The notes beneath the pieces are model-generated. The model ran no database searches. It worked only from the letters and a program-made list of their open reading frames with translations, and was not told the origin of the DNA. A stretch of DNA of 64,000 bases from Zeus faber (taxonomy: Eukaryota > Chordata > Actinopteri > Zeiformes > Zeidae): contig OY482866.1 of assembly GCA_960531495.1 (NCBI GenBank), positions 15,482,725-15,546,724 of the forward strand, given 5' to 3'. A program made the translations under genes and the position numbers. Below, in pieces: positions 37,201 through 50,742 of this stretch (positions are counted from its first letter, which is position 1; each line of letters begins with the position of its first letter).

Positions 37201-40200
37201 ATTTCTTTTAATCTGACATGATGACATTTTGTAATTGATGATTGGGTTTTAGATTTCAGTCTGAAGAAGTCACAGGTTTAAGTGATGATTTTCCACCCAA
37301 ATCCCGTTCCTTGAATCAAATGATTGGAGGAGGCAACTGCTCGTAGTAGCACTCCAAAAGAGACAAGTTGTTGGTTGAGCACTTCATTGTTGGAGGACTT
37401 GAGGGTTCGATGCCAAGTGAGCTTTTTGAATGCCAAGTGCACGTTTAAAAGTGTCCGTGGATGTCGGACGGGTGGCTGGTTCGACTCCCTCTCCGCCCTC
37501 CTAGCCGGTTTGCAACAACTCCACCCCTCCCCCGGCGGGACTGGGTGTGGGGATTGGTGCCCCCCCAGTCCCTGGGAACCGTGGTGCAATGACAGGGGTT
37601 GTTTCAGCTTCTAGTAATACAGTAGCAGCTGCAGTATTTAAATGTAGTAATTTAGTGATGTTGTTCATCGTGACTGACACACTACTATTTTGGGGTACAG
37701 CTTCCAGTAAAATATCAACTCCATTTCTCACAGCGGTGCCTGAAGCCTCATGCCACCGGGTCACTTTCACGCCGTGCCCTGGTCTCCGGGCGCTTTTAGT
37801 CCCCAGGGCGTTGAACCCTCACGTCTTCCAATGTTTAAGTTCACATCCAACCGCTTATCTCTTTGAGCCACTGAGGCTCATAAAGCTTTGCCGTGTCCTA
37901 CAATCATTTGATCCAACAGACAAGACATGGATGGGAACTTGAAATGGCAGCGCCTAACCATCACACCCAGCCCTGGTCTCCAGGTGCTTTGAAACACACA
38001 GTCCTGTTAAAGTCCTGCAGCCACCTATGTCTTTGAGCCACAGAGGCTCATTGGCTCCTTCAGCCATCGGCAAAACTGGTCTTGAACCTGTGTCACTGAA
38101 AGGCGGCATCTCAACCCGTCACATCACAGACTCCTTCTGGGTTCCAGCTTCTCTGAGATGAAAATTTTTCCCCCGCCCCTTAAAAGGTCTGTGCACGCCA
38201 CTGCACTAGAGTTATGTTATGTCAGGGTATTGTACTTAATGACTTAATTTACAGCTCTACGTACTTTTCACACCACTGATACACAGACAGACAGATTCTT
38301 ATTTTGCGAATGACTGAAATAACTTGCCCATTACCTGTCTATATCATATGGTATATATAAGTTGCCCATGAAACATGTACAATAAAATCAATAAAAATAA
38401 ATGACAAACAAGAAGGAAAAAAAATACATTAAAACTCTTCAAGGTTTTCTAATTTCCCTCAATAAGTAGTCACAATTTACATGTGATGGAGGTGGCAGGA
38501 TGTGTATAATATTGAACGAAAACTCCTTCATTCTATTTGGAATTATACATTTATGAGGTAAAAGAAAAATAGTGTTCCAATGTTTTTTAGGGTCTCCAAA
38601 TGACCAAGCCTGCCCTAAGGGCTGGGAAGACAGCCACAGTTCCTCTAAACAGAGATGTATCTTAATTTGGGTTAGAACATGTGTTAATACAGCTTAAATG
38701 ACACATAAATGAACTCAACAATGAAATAAAGTCCCTCTTGTCCATCCTTAAGGAATATCTTATAGGCCTTTTACTCATTTTGCCGTACTTTCTTTATCTC
38801 ATGTGATTCTGTTTGTCGTGCAGGGAGTTACTGTTCATTATACCTTTACCCATCCTTCCTCTTCCAGAACGGATACACTCCCCTTCACCAGGCGGCACAG
38901 CAAGGAAACACACACATCATCAACGTGCTGCTGCAGTATGGTGCCAAGCCCAACGCTACCACTGTGGTGAGGAAACCATTCCCGATTCATACCGTCTCCG
39001 TCTTTCTGACTCACGAGACAGAAATGACACAGGCGTGTGATTCCCTGTGTCTCTCTCTCTCCCTCTCTCGTTCCAGAACGGTAACACCGCTCTGGCCATC
39101 GCTCGGAGGCTGGGCTACATCTCTGTGGTGGACACGCTGAGGGTGGTCACGGAGGAGATCATCACCACGACCACAGTACGTCACACACAACCGGCCATTC
39201 ATTCATTCAGCACCGCAAATAACAACACGCCGGTGGACTCGCCTTCTACTTTGACTCACTGTTGACTATTTTAGCGATATTTGATACTATGGTTCCTAGT
39301 AAGGTTATGGGTATGAATGTAAATATAGTTGTATATATTTGTGAGGGATGAATTAATATCAATACACTGGGTTATGTATGCATCAGTAGGTATACATTAT
39401 TACTGTTATTACTAGTTTATTACAATTCTACAATGTTTTTACAGTATTATTACAATATGTTGCACAGACAGTCAACACAAATTTGAGAGTTTTTTGTGTT
39501 AAATTTTGCGGTGACGCCCGGTTTTTCCTCCCTTCATTACAGACGGTGACGGAAAAACACAAGCTCAATGTGCCCGAGACCATGACGGAGGTGCTGGACG
39601 TCTCTGACGAAGAGGGTGAGTAACAGGCCTGAGGCGGTGGCTCAGCCTCGCTCAGTACCCTAGTTAGCACTTTGTTGCACTGGGATTGGACATGGGAGGA
39701 GGCCATCCGCCCACCTTTGGCAAAGAAATACATAAGAAAGATACCGGCAGGGGTTCCCTTGTTGAGGTTGCCATATCTGATAGCCCAACATGCCTCATGG
39801 CACATGATTTTTCCAGATTTTACGTGTGACCTTTCATCGAAAAAATAACTTCAATGTGCTAAATAAAAATTTGAGTTTGCTAAAATGGCTTAATTGCAAA
39901 CGAAAAAATGTAATTAGTCTCCACCCAGCTCCCAAATCCCAAACGGGTCTTCGCATTCAGATCAAGGTGTCCTTCATATATGAGCTCGCAAAAAGCGCAG
40001 TTGAGTGACAGTTGAGTCCTGGTTTCACGTCCGCAGACACTCTACAATAGTTCCTCTAAATCATCTAGGGGTACAAGGGAATCTTTACTTCACAGACGTG
40101 TGTTTTTAGCTTGTGAGTGACGATGCTGTCCACCCGCAGCGCTGGAACACATTGAGGACGATGTTTTGTCCGACGACTCCATGGACATGGAAGGTATACC

Positions 40201-43200
40201 AGCAAGACCCGGGAGTGACTTGCATGTCAAACAAGCTTGCAGAAAAGGCTTTTCTTTTCCACGCCAAATAAAAGTTTAATGAGCGTTGTCACGTGTAGTC
40301 AGAAGGTAACCGCGTTTCATGTTCCAACAAAAACACTAGCTCTTCCTCCGAAAGAAAAATGTGGTTTTGGAATGGTCATTTGGGATTCTTTGTTAACATG
40401 AATGCTATTTTTTGTCTTTCTCACTAATATACATAACACTGGGAAATAATAGCTCAGAGGACTAATTATGTGTCGTTGTATCACATTCTAAATGAGTAAT
40501 GCTCTGAATGTCTTCCAAGAATGTTTACTCTCAAAGGAATAATATAAAGTTCCAGGGTTAAAACATGAAAGAACGGCAAAGTTGGGCTCTCCAAATTCTC
40601 TCTACTAATAAGTTATTTAGGCCGCGCCTTGTAAACATCGATTTTTTTCTAACTCTCTGAGGATGCGCCAATATGATGTTTTCTCTCCCTGGAAGTGGTT
40701 TAGAGAGTGAAATCCCACCGCAGCCCAAGCTGTGGACCTTTCATTCCACGAGCGGTGTTGCTCGTAGTCAGTGTTGGGGTTGAGACTCCAAAAAAGTAAT
40801 GCATTACTCCTTACAGTTGGGATTGCATTGTCACAGTTGGGCCCCCGGGGGCGGCGTAGACCACGTGCACGCCGCGCTGGCTCACAGCGGGTGGGCAGGG
40901 GCGGCGGCGGGAGGGGCCGTCCGTGCCACGGGCGGTGGCGGGGCCGCGTGGGACTCTGCGGCGCGCCACTTCTTTGGCCGCCTCGCTGCTGCAGGGCCCA
41001 TTCGGGCGGTGGACGTTCAGCATTGTGCCCTCAGACTTTGAGAGTTATGTTATTACGTTTTATTGTTGTAAGCACAAGTTTTACGTTTTAATGTCAGATA
41101 GTGACTGAGAAAGGCTGCACCTTATGCACGGGGCTCTTTTTGTTTCCGTTTTCCTCCATTTTGGAAAAACGGAGGAAAATAAATACATTGACGATAAAAA
41201 CACGCTGTTTTTATTTGCTTGGTTTGGAGAAACGCGGAACGGGGGACGTGGAACAGAGATGCACAGCTGAGCGGTGCCGAGATCGCTCCGATCGCGCAGC
41301 AGAGCGGAGATCACTCCTAAAAAAAAAAAAAAAAAAGATTTCATACCCGCCTTCTCGCGGCCCGGCGGCAAATTCTCCACGGTCCGGCACCGATCCAAGG
41401 CTCGGCGATTAGGAACGTGTGACTGAAATAACTCTGCTTTTGAGATACTGGAATGTGTATTTCCCAACTTTCCCATTAGCTAGGCTAGATGGTCCACTCT
41501 GTAGCCTTACACAATTAGCATGCAGCATGTAGCCATGTCAATACTGGAAATGGCAGTAGCTGTTGCTGTGCACTGACTCACACCAAAGTTCACTGACAAC
41601 GGCATCCTCCAATGGCCAAATTCACACTTTAAATTACCCTCCGCACCTCCACTCTCCTCCAGGTGACGACACGATGACGGGAGACGGGGGAGAGTATCTG
41701 CGCGCCGAGGACCTGAGGGAGCTCGGCGACGACTCGCTGCCCGGACAGTACCTGGACGGGATGAACTACCTCCGCTTCAGCCTGGAGGGGGGTCGCACCG
41801 ACAGGTTAAGAGATGAAGCGCAACCCTCACGGATATAAAATAACAAAAAAAACCTCGTAGCGCATAAGTGTTTGCTCATTAGTGTGTGCATTGTGTATTC
41901 TCCCGTCTCAACAACTCACTGCTCTTCTTGCTCACATTGTGTCTGTTGTCCGTCTCTCCCCTGGTCATGCATACATAGTCGATTGCAAAGGTATGTGCTG
42001 AAGTCAGCTCTGTTTACCAAAAACAACTCGGCAGTTACTACACAGGCCCGGCAGCAAAGTCTCCACCTGTCAGATAGTAGATACAATCCACTCATTTAGC
42101 AACGTAGACTTTTGATTCTTACGTTATTTGTAGTGCTGCATTCAAGGCAACTTGTAACTTGTGAATTTCATGGCTCGGACATTTCCTCCGCCTCTGGGAA
42201 CTTTATCCTTGCGTTCTGAACCGGATCATTTTATTCAGACCTAACCAGCAAACGGGCACGTGAACATTTCACGTAATTACGGATTCAGACGAGGCGAAGT
42301 GTGCAAAAACCTCGGGGGGGGGGGGGGGTCCCGGATTTATCGACACCCGATTTCCCATTGAAAAATTCCCGAGTTGTTTTCAATGCAGCATATGATCCGA
42401 CTGTCGTTCCAGCGGAATCCTTTCTTTTTACCTAAGTCCATTAAATTGCTTTGGCCCGGGGTAGGAAATTGACTCTGCTGGGTTCCTTGGCCTGGTGAAT
42501 TTAGTTTATTTTAACAGGGTTAGTTGTTTTAACTTCGGAACGGTTTATTCAAATCCTTTGCAAATGATCCAACGTTCACCCGCGTTCATGTTTGACACGG
42601 GCTTCCATTTTCATTCTGTATCTCCATTATTGATCTAGGGGGGGATTATTTTAATACCTTTCACCTCTAAACCCCTGTCCCATGTCGTTCATGTCCACAG
42701 GGGCACTCCCGCCCCCCACTCTTAAAGACCCTCGTCAATTTCCTGCCCTGGGTTTGAGCCTTGTCCTTGTCTCCATGAACCTTAACACGCCTCTCCTCTA
42801 CGCTCCCAGTTTGGACAGGTCCTTCACCCCCACCCATCAAAGCTTCTACTCCCCCAAACATGAAGGGATCATGGAGGAGATGCTCACCAGCCACCAGGTA
42901 AACCGGGGGGTGGGGTTTCACGTACTGTAGCTGGAAGGGTAACTTTGGCGCGCTGGCGCCCCCCTCAGGCCATACAACGCAACTGTTCTCCGGTTGTTCA
43001 GCCGGAATTCTCACTGTTTCCACCACATCCATTGTCAACAATGTCAGCAGCACGTCGGCACCCGTGATGATCGCTCCCTCATCGACCGATCATTCAACTT
43101 CCATCACTCAAATGAGGCGTTGATAACTGACGCCCCTTTGACTTTGAGGCTTTTCATCAGACCGTTTTTTTTTTTTGTTTTTTTTTTGTTTTTTTTCAAT

Positions 43201-46200
43201 TCATAGTAGCTGCAGCAGCAGAGTTCTATTTATATTTCAAAGTTATAAAAGTGCCATTTCCCGCTAGGGCTCGAGTCCCACCAACCTATGTTAAGTCATC
43301 GGTTTCATTTTGACTTTGTAAGGGCGGTTATGTGGTTGAGTTAGTTAGCTAGGTATTATTTAAAAAATATTATTGAAAAAAGTTACCTCATTTCTACAGC
43401 ACTAAGGCAAGTATCGAGTCATCCGGAGATTTTATTGAGCTGGCAATCCTCACTATGTCGCGTCTCCTTTTTCGCCCGCCCCAGGTCTCGTCCTCCCCCA
43501 GGGAAAATGAGAGGGACTCGTACCGGCTGAGCTGGGGGACGGAGAACCTGGACAACATCGCCCTGTCGTCCAGTCCCATCCACTCCGGGTAGGTTAAAAA
43601 AAATAACAACAAAACCGTTCCAAATACCGTACAAATTGAACTGGGTTTCCACAAACATCCGAGTCGGCGCTGTGCTCTGGAGGTAGTTGTCCAAAGCGCC
43701 CCCCTCCCCCCGATGGCTCCTGCTCCCGTCCATCCTGGAAACGCTCCACCCCGCCGAGGCTCGCTCCCCTTCTCCGCTGTTTAATTACTCTGGTTTCACT
43801 TTCTCTCCCTCTCCTCCTCGCCTGTCGGGGGCCGTCGCCCGTCTGGCAAATCCTCTCCGTGCCCTGATCATGGAGACCACAGCAGGTGACAACTGTAGCC
43901 TCGGCTTCATCAGTGCCCTCCTCCATCCTCACATGTCACCTTGCTCCCCCCCCCCTCCCCTCTCAGCGTGTGCTCTCCCGGTGGAGAGGTTTTTTTGTGT
44001 GCATGTACGTGTGCATCTGACCCTTAACCTTCTCTGCCTTGAGAACGCTCTCTCTACTCGGTCGCTTTACGATCACAATCCATTGTTGTCCCGGACCATG
44101 TCGGGGAGGTATCAGTGCGTTCGCTTATAGTGTAAATCTCCCTGTTGACTGTTTTTTGATTATTCCCGCAAAATGAGCTTGTGCCATAATAAATACCTAC
44201 AGTTAAATAACATAACTGCCACGGTAAAACTGACTTTCAGGGTACGGAAAGGGTTAACGGCAGCCTAGTTAGTCATTCTTTTATGACAAGCCCCCTTAGT
44301 CAACATTCTTAGAGCACCCCTGGCCAGGAATAGACTGTTTCTGAGTCAACAGTTGAGTCATAAGAGTGTGAGCGTCCCCCCCGTTTTCTCTCAAGAGCCA
44401 CCAGTTTACGAGGGTTAGAAGAAGGAGAAGGAGAAGTCGGTCAAAAGGTGTCCGTTTGTGGACGACATCTCGGCGTGGACGGACGTTAATAGGACATGTC
44501 ACCTCAACAGCAGCGCCTGCCGAGCTTGATACGCCATGAGAGAATCAGGGCGACATCCACGAAGGCACAGAAGGTTTAAGAGGGCCACGCGTTGTGCTCC
44601 TTCACACGACGTCTTGTGAAAGCATTGTTACTAACTCTGTTATCGGTCCTTTTAAGCTTTAAGGGACACGGCACCTAATATCTACTAAATTAAAAACAAC
44701 AAAAAAAAAAGGAAAGAACCTGGTGCATTACAAATCTCTTTGTTTCTCCGAGGACAGAATGAGCTCACTTCCTGTAAGATGATTAATCATTCTAAAACGG
44801 TTTGTTCTGTGCGAGTGCCCAGATAATCAACACAAATGATCGGGTGTGTGTTTCAGTCTCCAAAACAAAGGTTTTTCATGTCTTAACAGTTAATGCAGGG
44901 CCAGGTCGTCGTATTTAATCACAAGCCCTGTCTTGTCTTGTCTCGTCGAGTCCAAAACTTGATTAAAGGGCCATAAAGGTCTTAAAGGGGAGCTATTATG
45001 CTCCTATTTACACCTCTTCATACAGGTCTCTGAGGTCCCCAAAACATGTTTTTGAAGTTTTTTTTGCTCAAAATACAACTCCGATTATGCATTCAAGCCA
45101 TTGTGACATGTCTATAAATGCCTCTTTCATGTAAACGTCTGAAAATAAAATAAAATAAATACATCTCCAAAAAAAACACAGAACACTTTAATGGTTTCGT
45201 GTGGAGACACGCACAGTGGATGGGATGGAGCAGATGATCACATAAAGAAATCCACGATGAGCTGACGTCAGCTCATGCAGAGAGGAGAAAAAAACCTTTG
45301 ACAAAACGGGGGTTCCGAGCGGTCGGAAGCCTGAGTGTTATGCTCACAGCTATTACTTTGTCATTAGTTTACCTCGTTATTTGACACTTTGGCCACGTCT
45401 AATATGAACATCCCACAGTGCAGCATTATGTATAGAAAATAAGGAAAAGCATAGTAGATCCCCTTTAAATGTGTCAAAAGAAGTCACCTCATCACACCCA
45501 TCAACTCCCTCATCGACATCTGTGATATGATATCTTTACCACTGTTTCACCTCTGACACTGATTCCAGAGGCCTGAATATTAAACATCAGTATCAGATCT
45601 GATCATTGGCACTTGCATATTATTTGCATGGGGTGTGAGCTACAACATTTTATTTTAGTATTTTTTCTCAACCTGCTCAGCATCTTCAGCAAAGTGAGGG
45701 TATTGAAGTTTTTGAGTTTTTTTTCTTCTTACTCCTGGCCCTGCTCTTCTGTCCTTAGCTTCCTGGTCAGTTTCATGGTGGATGCCAGGGGCGGAGCCAT
45801 GTGCGGTTGCCGCCACAACGGCCTGCGCATCATCATCCCGCCCAGGAAATGCAGTGCGCCGACACGGGTGACGTGCCGGCTGGTGAAGAGGCACCGCCTG
45901 GCCACCATGCCTCCTATGGTGGAGGGAGAGGGGCTGGCCAGCAGGCTAGTGGAGGTGGGGCCCTCCGGGGCCCAGTTCCTCGGGTAAGACCACTGAGGGA
46001 GGAAGGGTGAAGGAGAAATGGCCCCGACTGGACTGGACTGAACTGTGGACGTCGGACATGTGAAAATAGAAGTAGGAGACAGGGAGAAGAAAGGTGTTGC
46101 TCCAGGAATATGTTGACTCTGGAAAGGGAGGGTTCTATAGAAGGAATGAGTATAACTGGGTTAGAGAGGTAAAGGAAAATTCAACTTTTTCAGGAAGCAT

Positions 46201-46656
46201 TTGGGATTGGCGCTGACACTCCATGAAAACATTGTTCTGCATGAACTGGAGTCGTGCTAACCTTATTTTGAAGGATCCCGGCCCAGGTCAGTGGACTTAG
46301 ACGTTAGCTTCTCAGCACGCTTCCATTGAGTCCGAAACCATTACGTCCTCGGAAATGTTTCCTTTCGGAAAAACATCAAATTGAATTTGGTCGAAAAATG
46401 TCAATGTCAATTGACGGAGCCTGTAGTTGATATCGTATCGAAACTATATTCGGAAATAGCTATAAATTGTAACTACTAAAACTATCTGTACATTTTCACA
46501 TTTCCTTTCCTCTCATTATATACTGGAGATTATTGGAGAGAATAATGATGTTTCAGCATTGTTCCAGCTAGTTAGATAGACAGATAGATGGACGGACAGA
46601 CGGACGGACGGACAGATAGATAGATAGATAGATACATAGATAGATGTATGTGTGTG

Positions 46657-46744
<88 letters not shown>

Positions 46745-49700
46745 ATATATATATATATATATACTGTAGATATGTGTTGATGTATGTGAGATAGATGGAT
46801 ATATATACAGTATATATATATATATAGATAGATAGATACATAGATATGTGTTGATATATGTGAGATAGATATGTTTTAATGGAGGTTGCAAAACAACCTT
46901 ACCCATCCTTAAAGGACTGGGACTGACATGTAACATTTTCACGTAAGTATGACAACAGAGAGATACAAAATATCTGGGGAATGTATATATTATTCACTGT
47001 TAGAGAAAGGAAAAGGAACAGGAAGGGATAGAAGGGACAGAAAAAGGGGCCCAAAGCAGAGGAGGCTTGATGTAACTGGGTTAGTTCCGGGCATTGCTCA
47101 GCGTTTGATTGCCTTTTTACTGGAAGCTGACAAATTGCTGGCTTTTTTGACATTTCTTTGAGATTAATTTCACCCTGCCTCTGCCTTACTAAACACTGTT
47201 TCTATATCTGCCCTTGCTTTCCCCCCTCCCCAGCACCAGGAATCTCTGCTTCTCAGCATGCTTGTTTTTTTTCTTTCCTAACAGCTGCAGTACAGCTCTT
47301 TTAACCTTCTCCCTTATCGTTACGCAGCAGTTGATTTCGATACGCTAAAACCCTCAAAGACAGCTGCAGCGACTGCACCATGGTTGATTTGATATGTAGG
47401 CCAATATCGAACGGTAATCTCTCGTACGAACTCCACGAGTGACGCGGAGGTTGCCGTGACGAGGGTTCTTCACTGTCTCCAAGACGACCGCTACTATTTT
47501 ATGCGTTTGGACTATGATTATCCCAGCCGAGACACCATCCGCCGTGAAATAGAACCCCACCCCTACTTGCCATTTGGAGAAAACCTGAGGGGGCAAGCAG
47601 GTTGTGAAAATGGCTGCAGGGTAAAACCTAACTTGTAAATCGTTACTCTCGGCTTCGTCAATCCAATTTTTTCCTCACACGCGGATCCGGAGACACCAAT
47701 TCCGGTGTGGAAAGTTTTTTTTTGTTTTTGTTTTTTTTAAAGTTACTTCTTCCACGAGTGAAAGGTTCATGCAACCGACGTATTCGACCCTACTACGTAT
47801 GTACGGTACATATCGCTGGGTTCAAACCAGAAACACTGTGTGTGTTCTGTCCCCCCCCCACCCCCACCCCCCGCCTCACTGCTGCGTTTGGACGCTTGGT
47901 CGGTCGGTCGGTCGCGCAGAAAGCTCCACCTGCCCACTGCCCCGCCCCCTCTAAACGAGGGGGAGAGCTTGGTTAGCCGTATCCTCCAGCTTGGGCCGCC
48001 AGGGACAAAATTCCTTGGGTAGGGGCTGAATGCAATTCCTCCACAATCCACACAGAACGACATATGAAACAATCCATGGATGGTCTCATTCTGTTTCCTC
48101 GTACACTGTGCCACATCGATCACCGTGTTTCATGCATTTAGACGTTTGGATGTTCCAGTGCACTTAGCTGTGAGCAAAACATCAAACTGGTGAATTTGTT
48201 TTTAGATTTTTTTTTTCCCGCTACTCTAAATCCTAAATCTGCCTCTGATTCCAGCAATTTGGTCAGTGTGCATGGAGGAGAATATCAGTACGACTACATT
48301 GATGTCGTCATATTAAATGTTGGAATTGATCAAAAAATATACGCCATCAGATTTTTCGCCGTATCACCTTCACCAGCGCTTAGTGCACTGTGCGAGCATC
48401 TTGTAGCCCACTGCTAGAGCCCTTCCAGGTTGAGTTCTAGAAATGTCCCGTTTGAGTTTTTCTTTCTCATCCCCTTCTTTTGGCCTTCCACCTAGCCTTT
48501 TTCCATTCCCGTGTTTCGCATTGTATGTTTTAGTGCCTACTCTGCACCCGATTGTGTTGTGTTGATGATGTGGTGCGGCATGCTTTCCATAGAAACTTCC
48601 TGCCGCTAGATCGATGTGACTGTGTTGTTGTGTTGTTTGTTTAGTTTCGATGTCGGGTATGTGTTGAAAGACCAGTAGTGGGGAAGCAATAGACACTTCT
48701 TTGAACTAATTTAATTTTTCTAATTCAACTTGGATCATCGAGACCAGTACTGCAACAACCAAAACCTCAGACGATATCTAGTCTGGTATCACAGTATTGA
48801 AAAAATATATATTATTATTATTATTATTATTAATTATTAATATTAATAGTTGCCCAGCTCTAGTGGTGACATTGGCCACCATGTGCAGTTTAAGATAATA
48901 TAAAATAACTACTAGTCTTTCTACCCAAACCCAAATTTATATCCGGAAACACCTCAAATATATACATTTTGCCTCTTATCCAGCCCCCCGCCTCTCTCTC
49001 ACGACACTTACCTTCTTCACCCCCGTACCCCCCAGTCCGGTGATCGTGGAGATCCCCCACTTTGCGGCCCTACGCGGCAAGGAGAGGGAGCTGGTGATCC
49101 TGCGGAGTGAGACGGGGGAGAGCTGGAAGGAGCACCACTGCGAACACACCGAGGAGGAGCTCAACCAGATCCTCAACGGCATGGACGAGGGTGAGAAGCC
49201 ACAGCGAGACGAGATAAAACCAGCCCATAAATCTATATAAGTAACCGTGAACTATATAAAAAAATTGGCCCTACACGTGACTATCTTGTCAACGATTGGA
49301 AATCATCGGGATATTGGTCACGTCGAATGGAATGTTGGGGATTTTAATATCGGCATTGGCATTAGTGGCATCTCGAAGTCCTCAATTGCAGTTTCTATAT
49401 TATGTAGCATCACAAGATGTTGCCACAAGCTAGTATTAGCATTAACAAGAGCCTATAGGCGGAGTGACACCGGGTTGAGAGGTGGTCGCCCTTGGCAATG
49501 GTCATTATTAACATGTCATTCATTAGTCAGAAATAATGAACCCCCGATTGCTGCAATTGACTAGAATTGAGTATTCCACAGAGCAATGTGATAACATGTG
49601 ATAACATGTCCACCCCACTTATCTTTCAGAGCTGGACACACCAGAGGAGCTGGAGAGAAAGCGTATCTGTCGCATCATCACGCGGGACTTCCCACAGTAC

Positions 49701-50696
49701 TTTGCGGTGGTGTCGCGGGTCAAGCAGGACAGCAACCTGATCGGTCCCGAAGGGGGGATTCTCAGCAGCACGGTGGTACCCCAAGTGCAGGCTGTGTTCC
49801 CAGAGGGGGCCCTCACTAAGAGGATCAGGGTCGGCCTCCAGGTGAGGGCAACCGAGAAAAGACAACGTTAATTTTTCTTGCCGGTGGAGTCGAACCGGAG
49901 CCATTTGAAGGCCTGCTTCAAAAACCAGTGCCTTGCTTCTTGATCCAATCCACTAACCCCCCTCTACCCCCAGTACCCAGCAAACCGTCTTGTTGATACA
50001 AACACAACAAAGAGCAAGCATATTGAAATGTGGTCTTTTAGTGGGAGAGCATCAAAAGTCTCCCTCTCTTCAAAAAGCTGCTTATTTTACTTAGAAATCC
50101 CTAGAATGAGCAAAGTTTTTTCCCCGTGAGTGAGACAGTCAGACATAATGTCTCATGCACGCTATTCTTGATTGGTCATTTATTTATTGTATCAGGACAT
50201 CTTTTTCTTGTTGTTGTTGTTGTTGTTTATTTACACTTACAATTTCATTTTTGTGTATACGCAACAATGTGGACAGCAAAAAATAAAGTGTAGGGAATGT
50301 AGGAGTGATAAAGTGAGTTCAGCATGACAGAACACGGTAAGAAGTTACAGAGAAAAACAAGGTATCTGCTGTTAAAATATATATCACTGTCTCGGCCAAC
50401 GTGTCTGTAGAACCGGAATTTGTTTCTAGTCGTACGGCGCAGAAGACCGCTTTTGTCATCTCTATCCCTCTCTGCCCTATCGCACAGGCCCAGCCCATGA
50501 GTATGAACATCGTGAGGAAGAACCTGGGGAACAAGGCCACCTTCAGCCCCATCGTTACCCTGGAGCCACGGAGGAGGAAGTTCCACAAGCCCATCACCAT
50601 GACCATCCCCGTGCCGAAGAGCAACTCGGACCCTGCGCTCAATGGTTTCGGGGGGGACACCCCTACCTTACGCCTGCTCTGCAGTATCACCGGTCA

Positions 50697-50742
<46 letters not shown>

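Noticed and set aside
37404..37488. tRNA gene
   Set aside because: Only B-box-like motifs are present. No A box at the right distance and no cloverleaf could be drawn.
40771..41091. Open frames across the CpG-rich block
   Set aside because: Ala/Gly/Arg-rich frames open on several reading frames at once, as expected of GC-rich DNA. Treated as a candidate regulatory block, not a gene.
42701..42809. Earlier acceptor at 42,699-42,700 for the linker exon
   Set aside because: Using it gives frames that do not match ankyrin. The AG at 42,808-42,809 gives the right phase and the conserved [10 protein letters not shown] wording.
46568..46942. Long Ile/Tyr-rich minus-strand frames
   Set aside because: They are generated by GATA and TA microsatellites.
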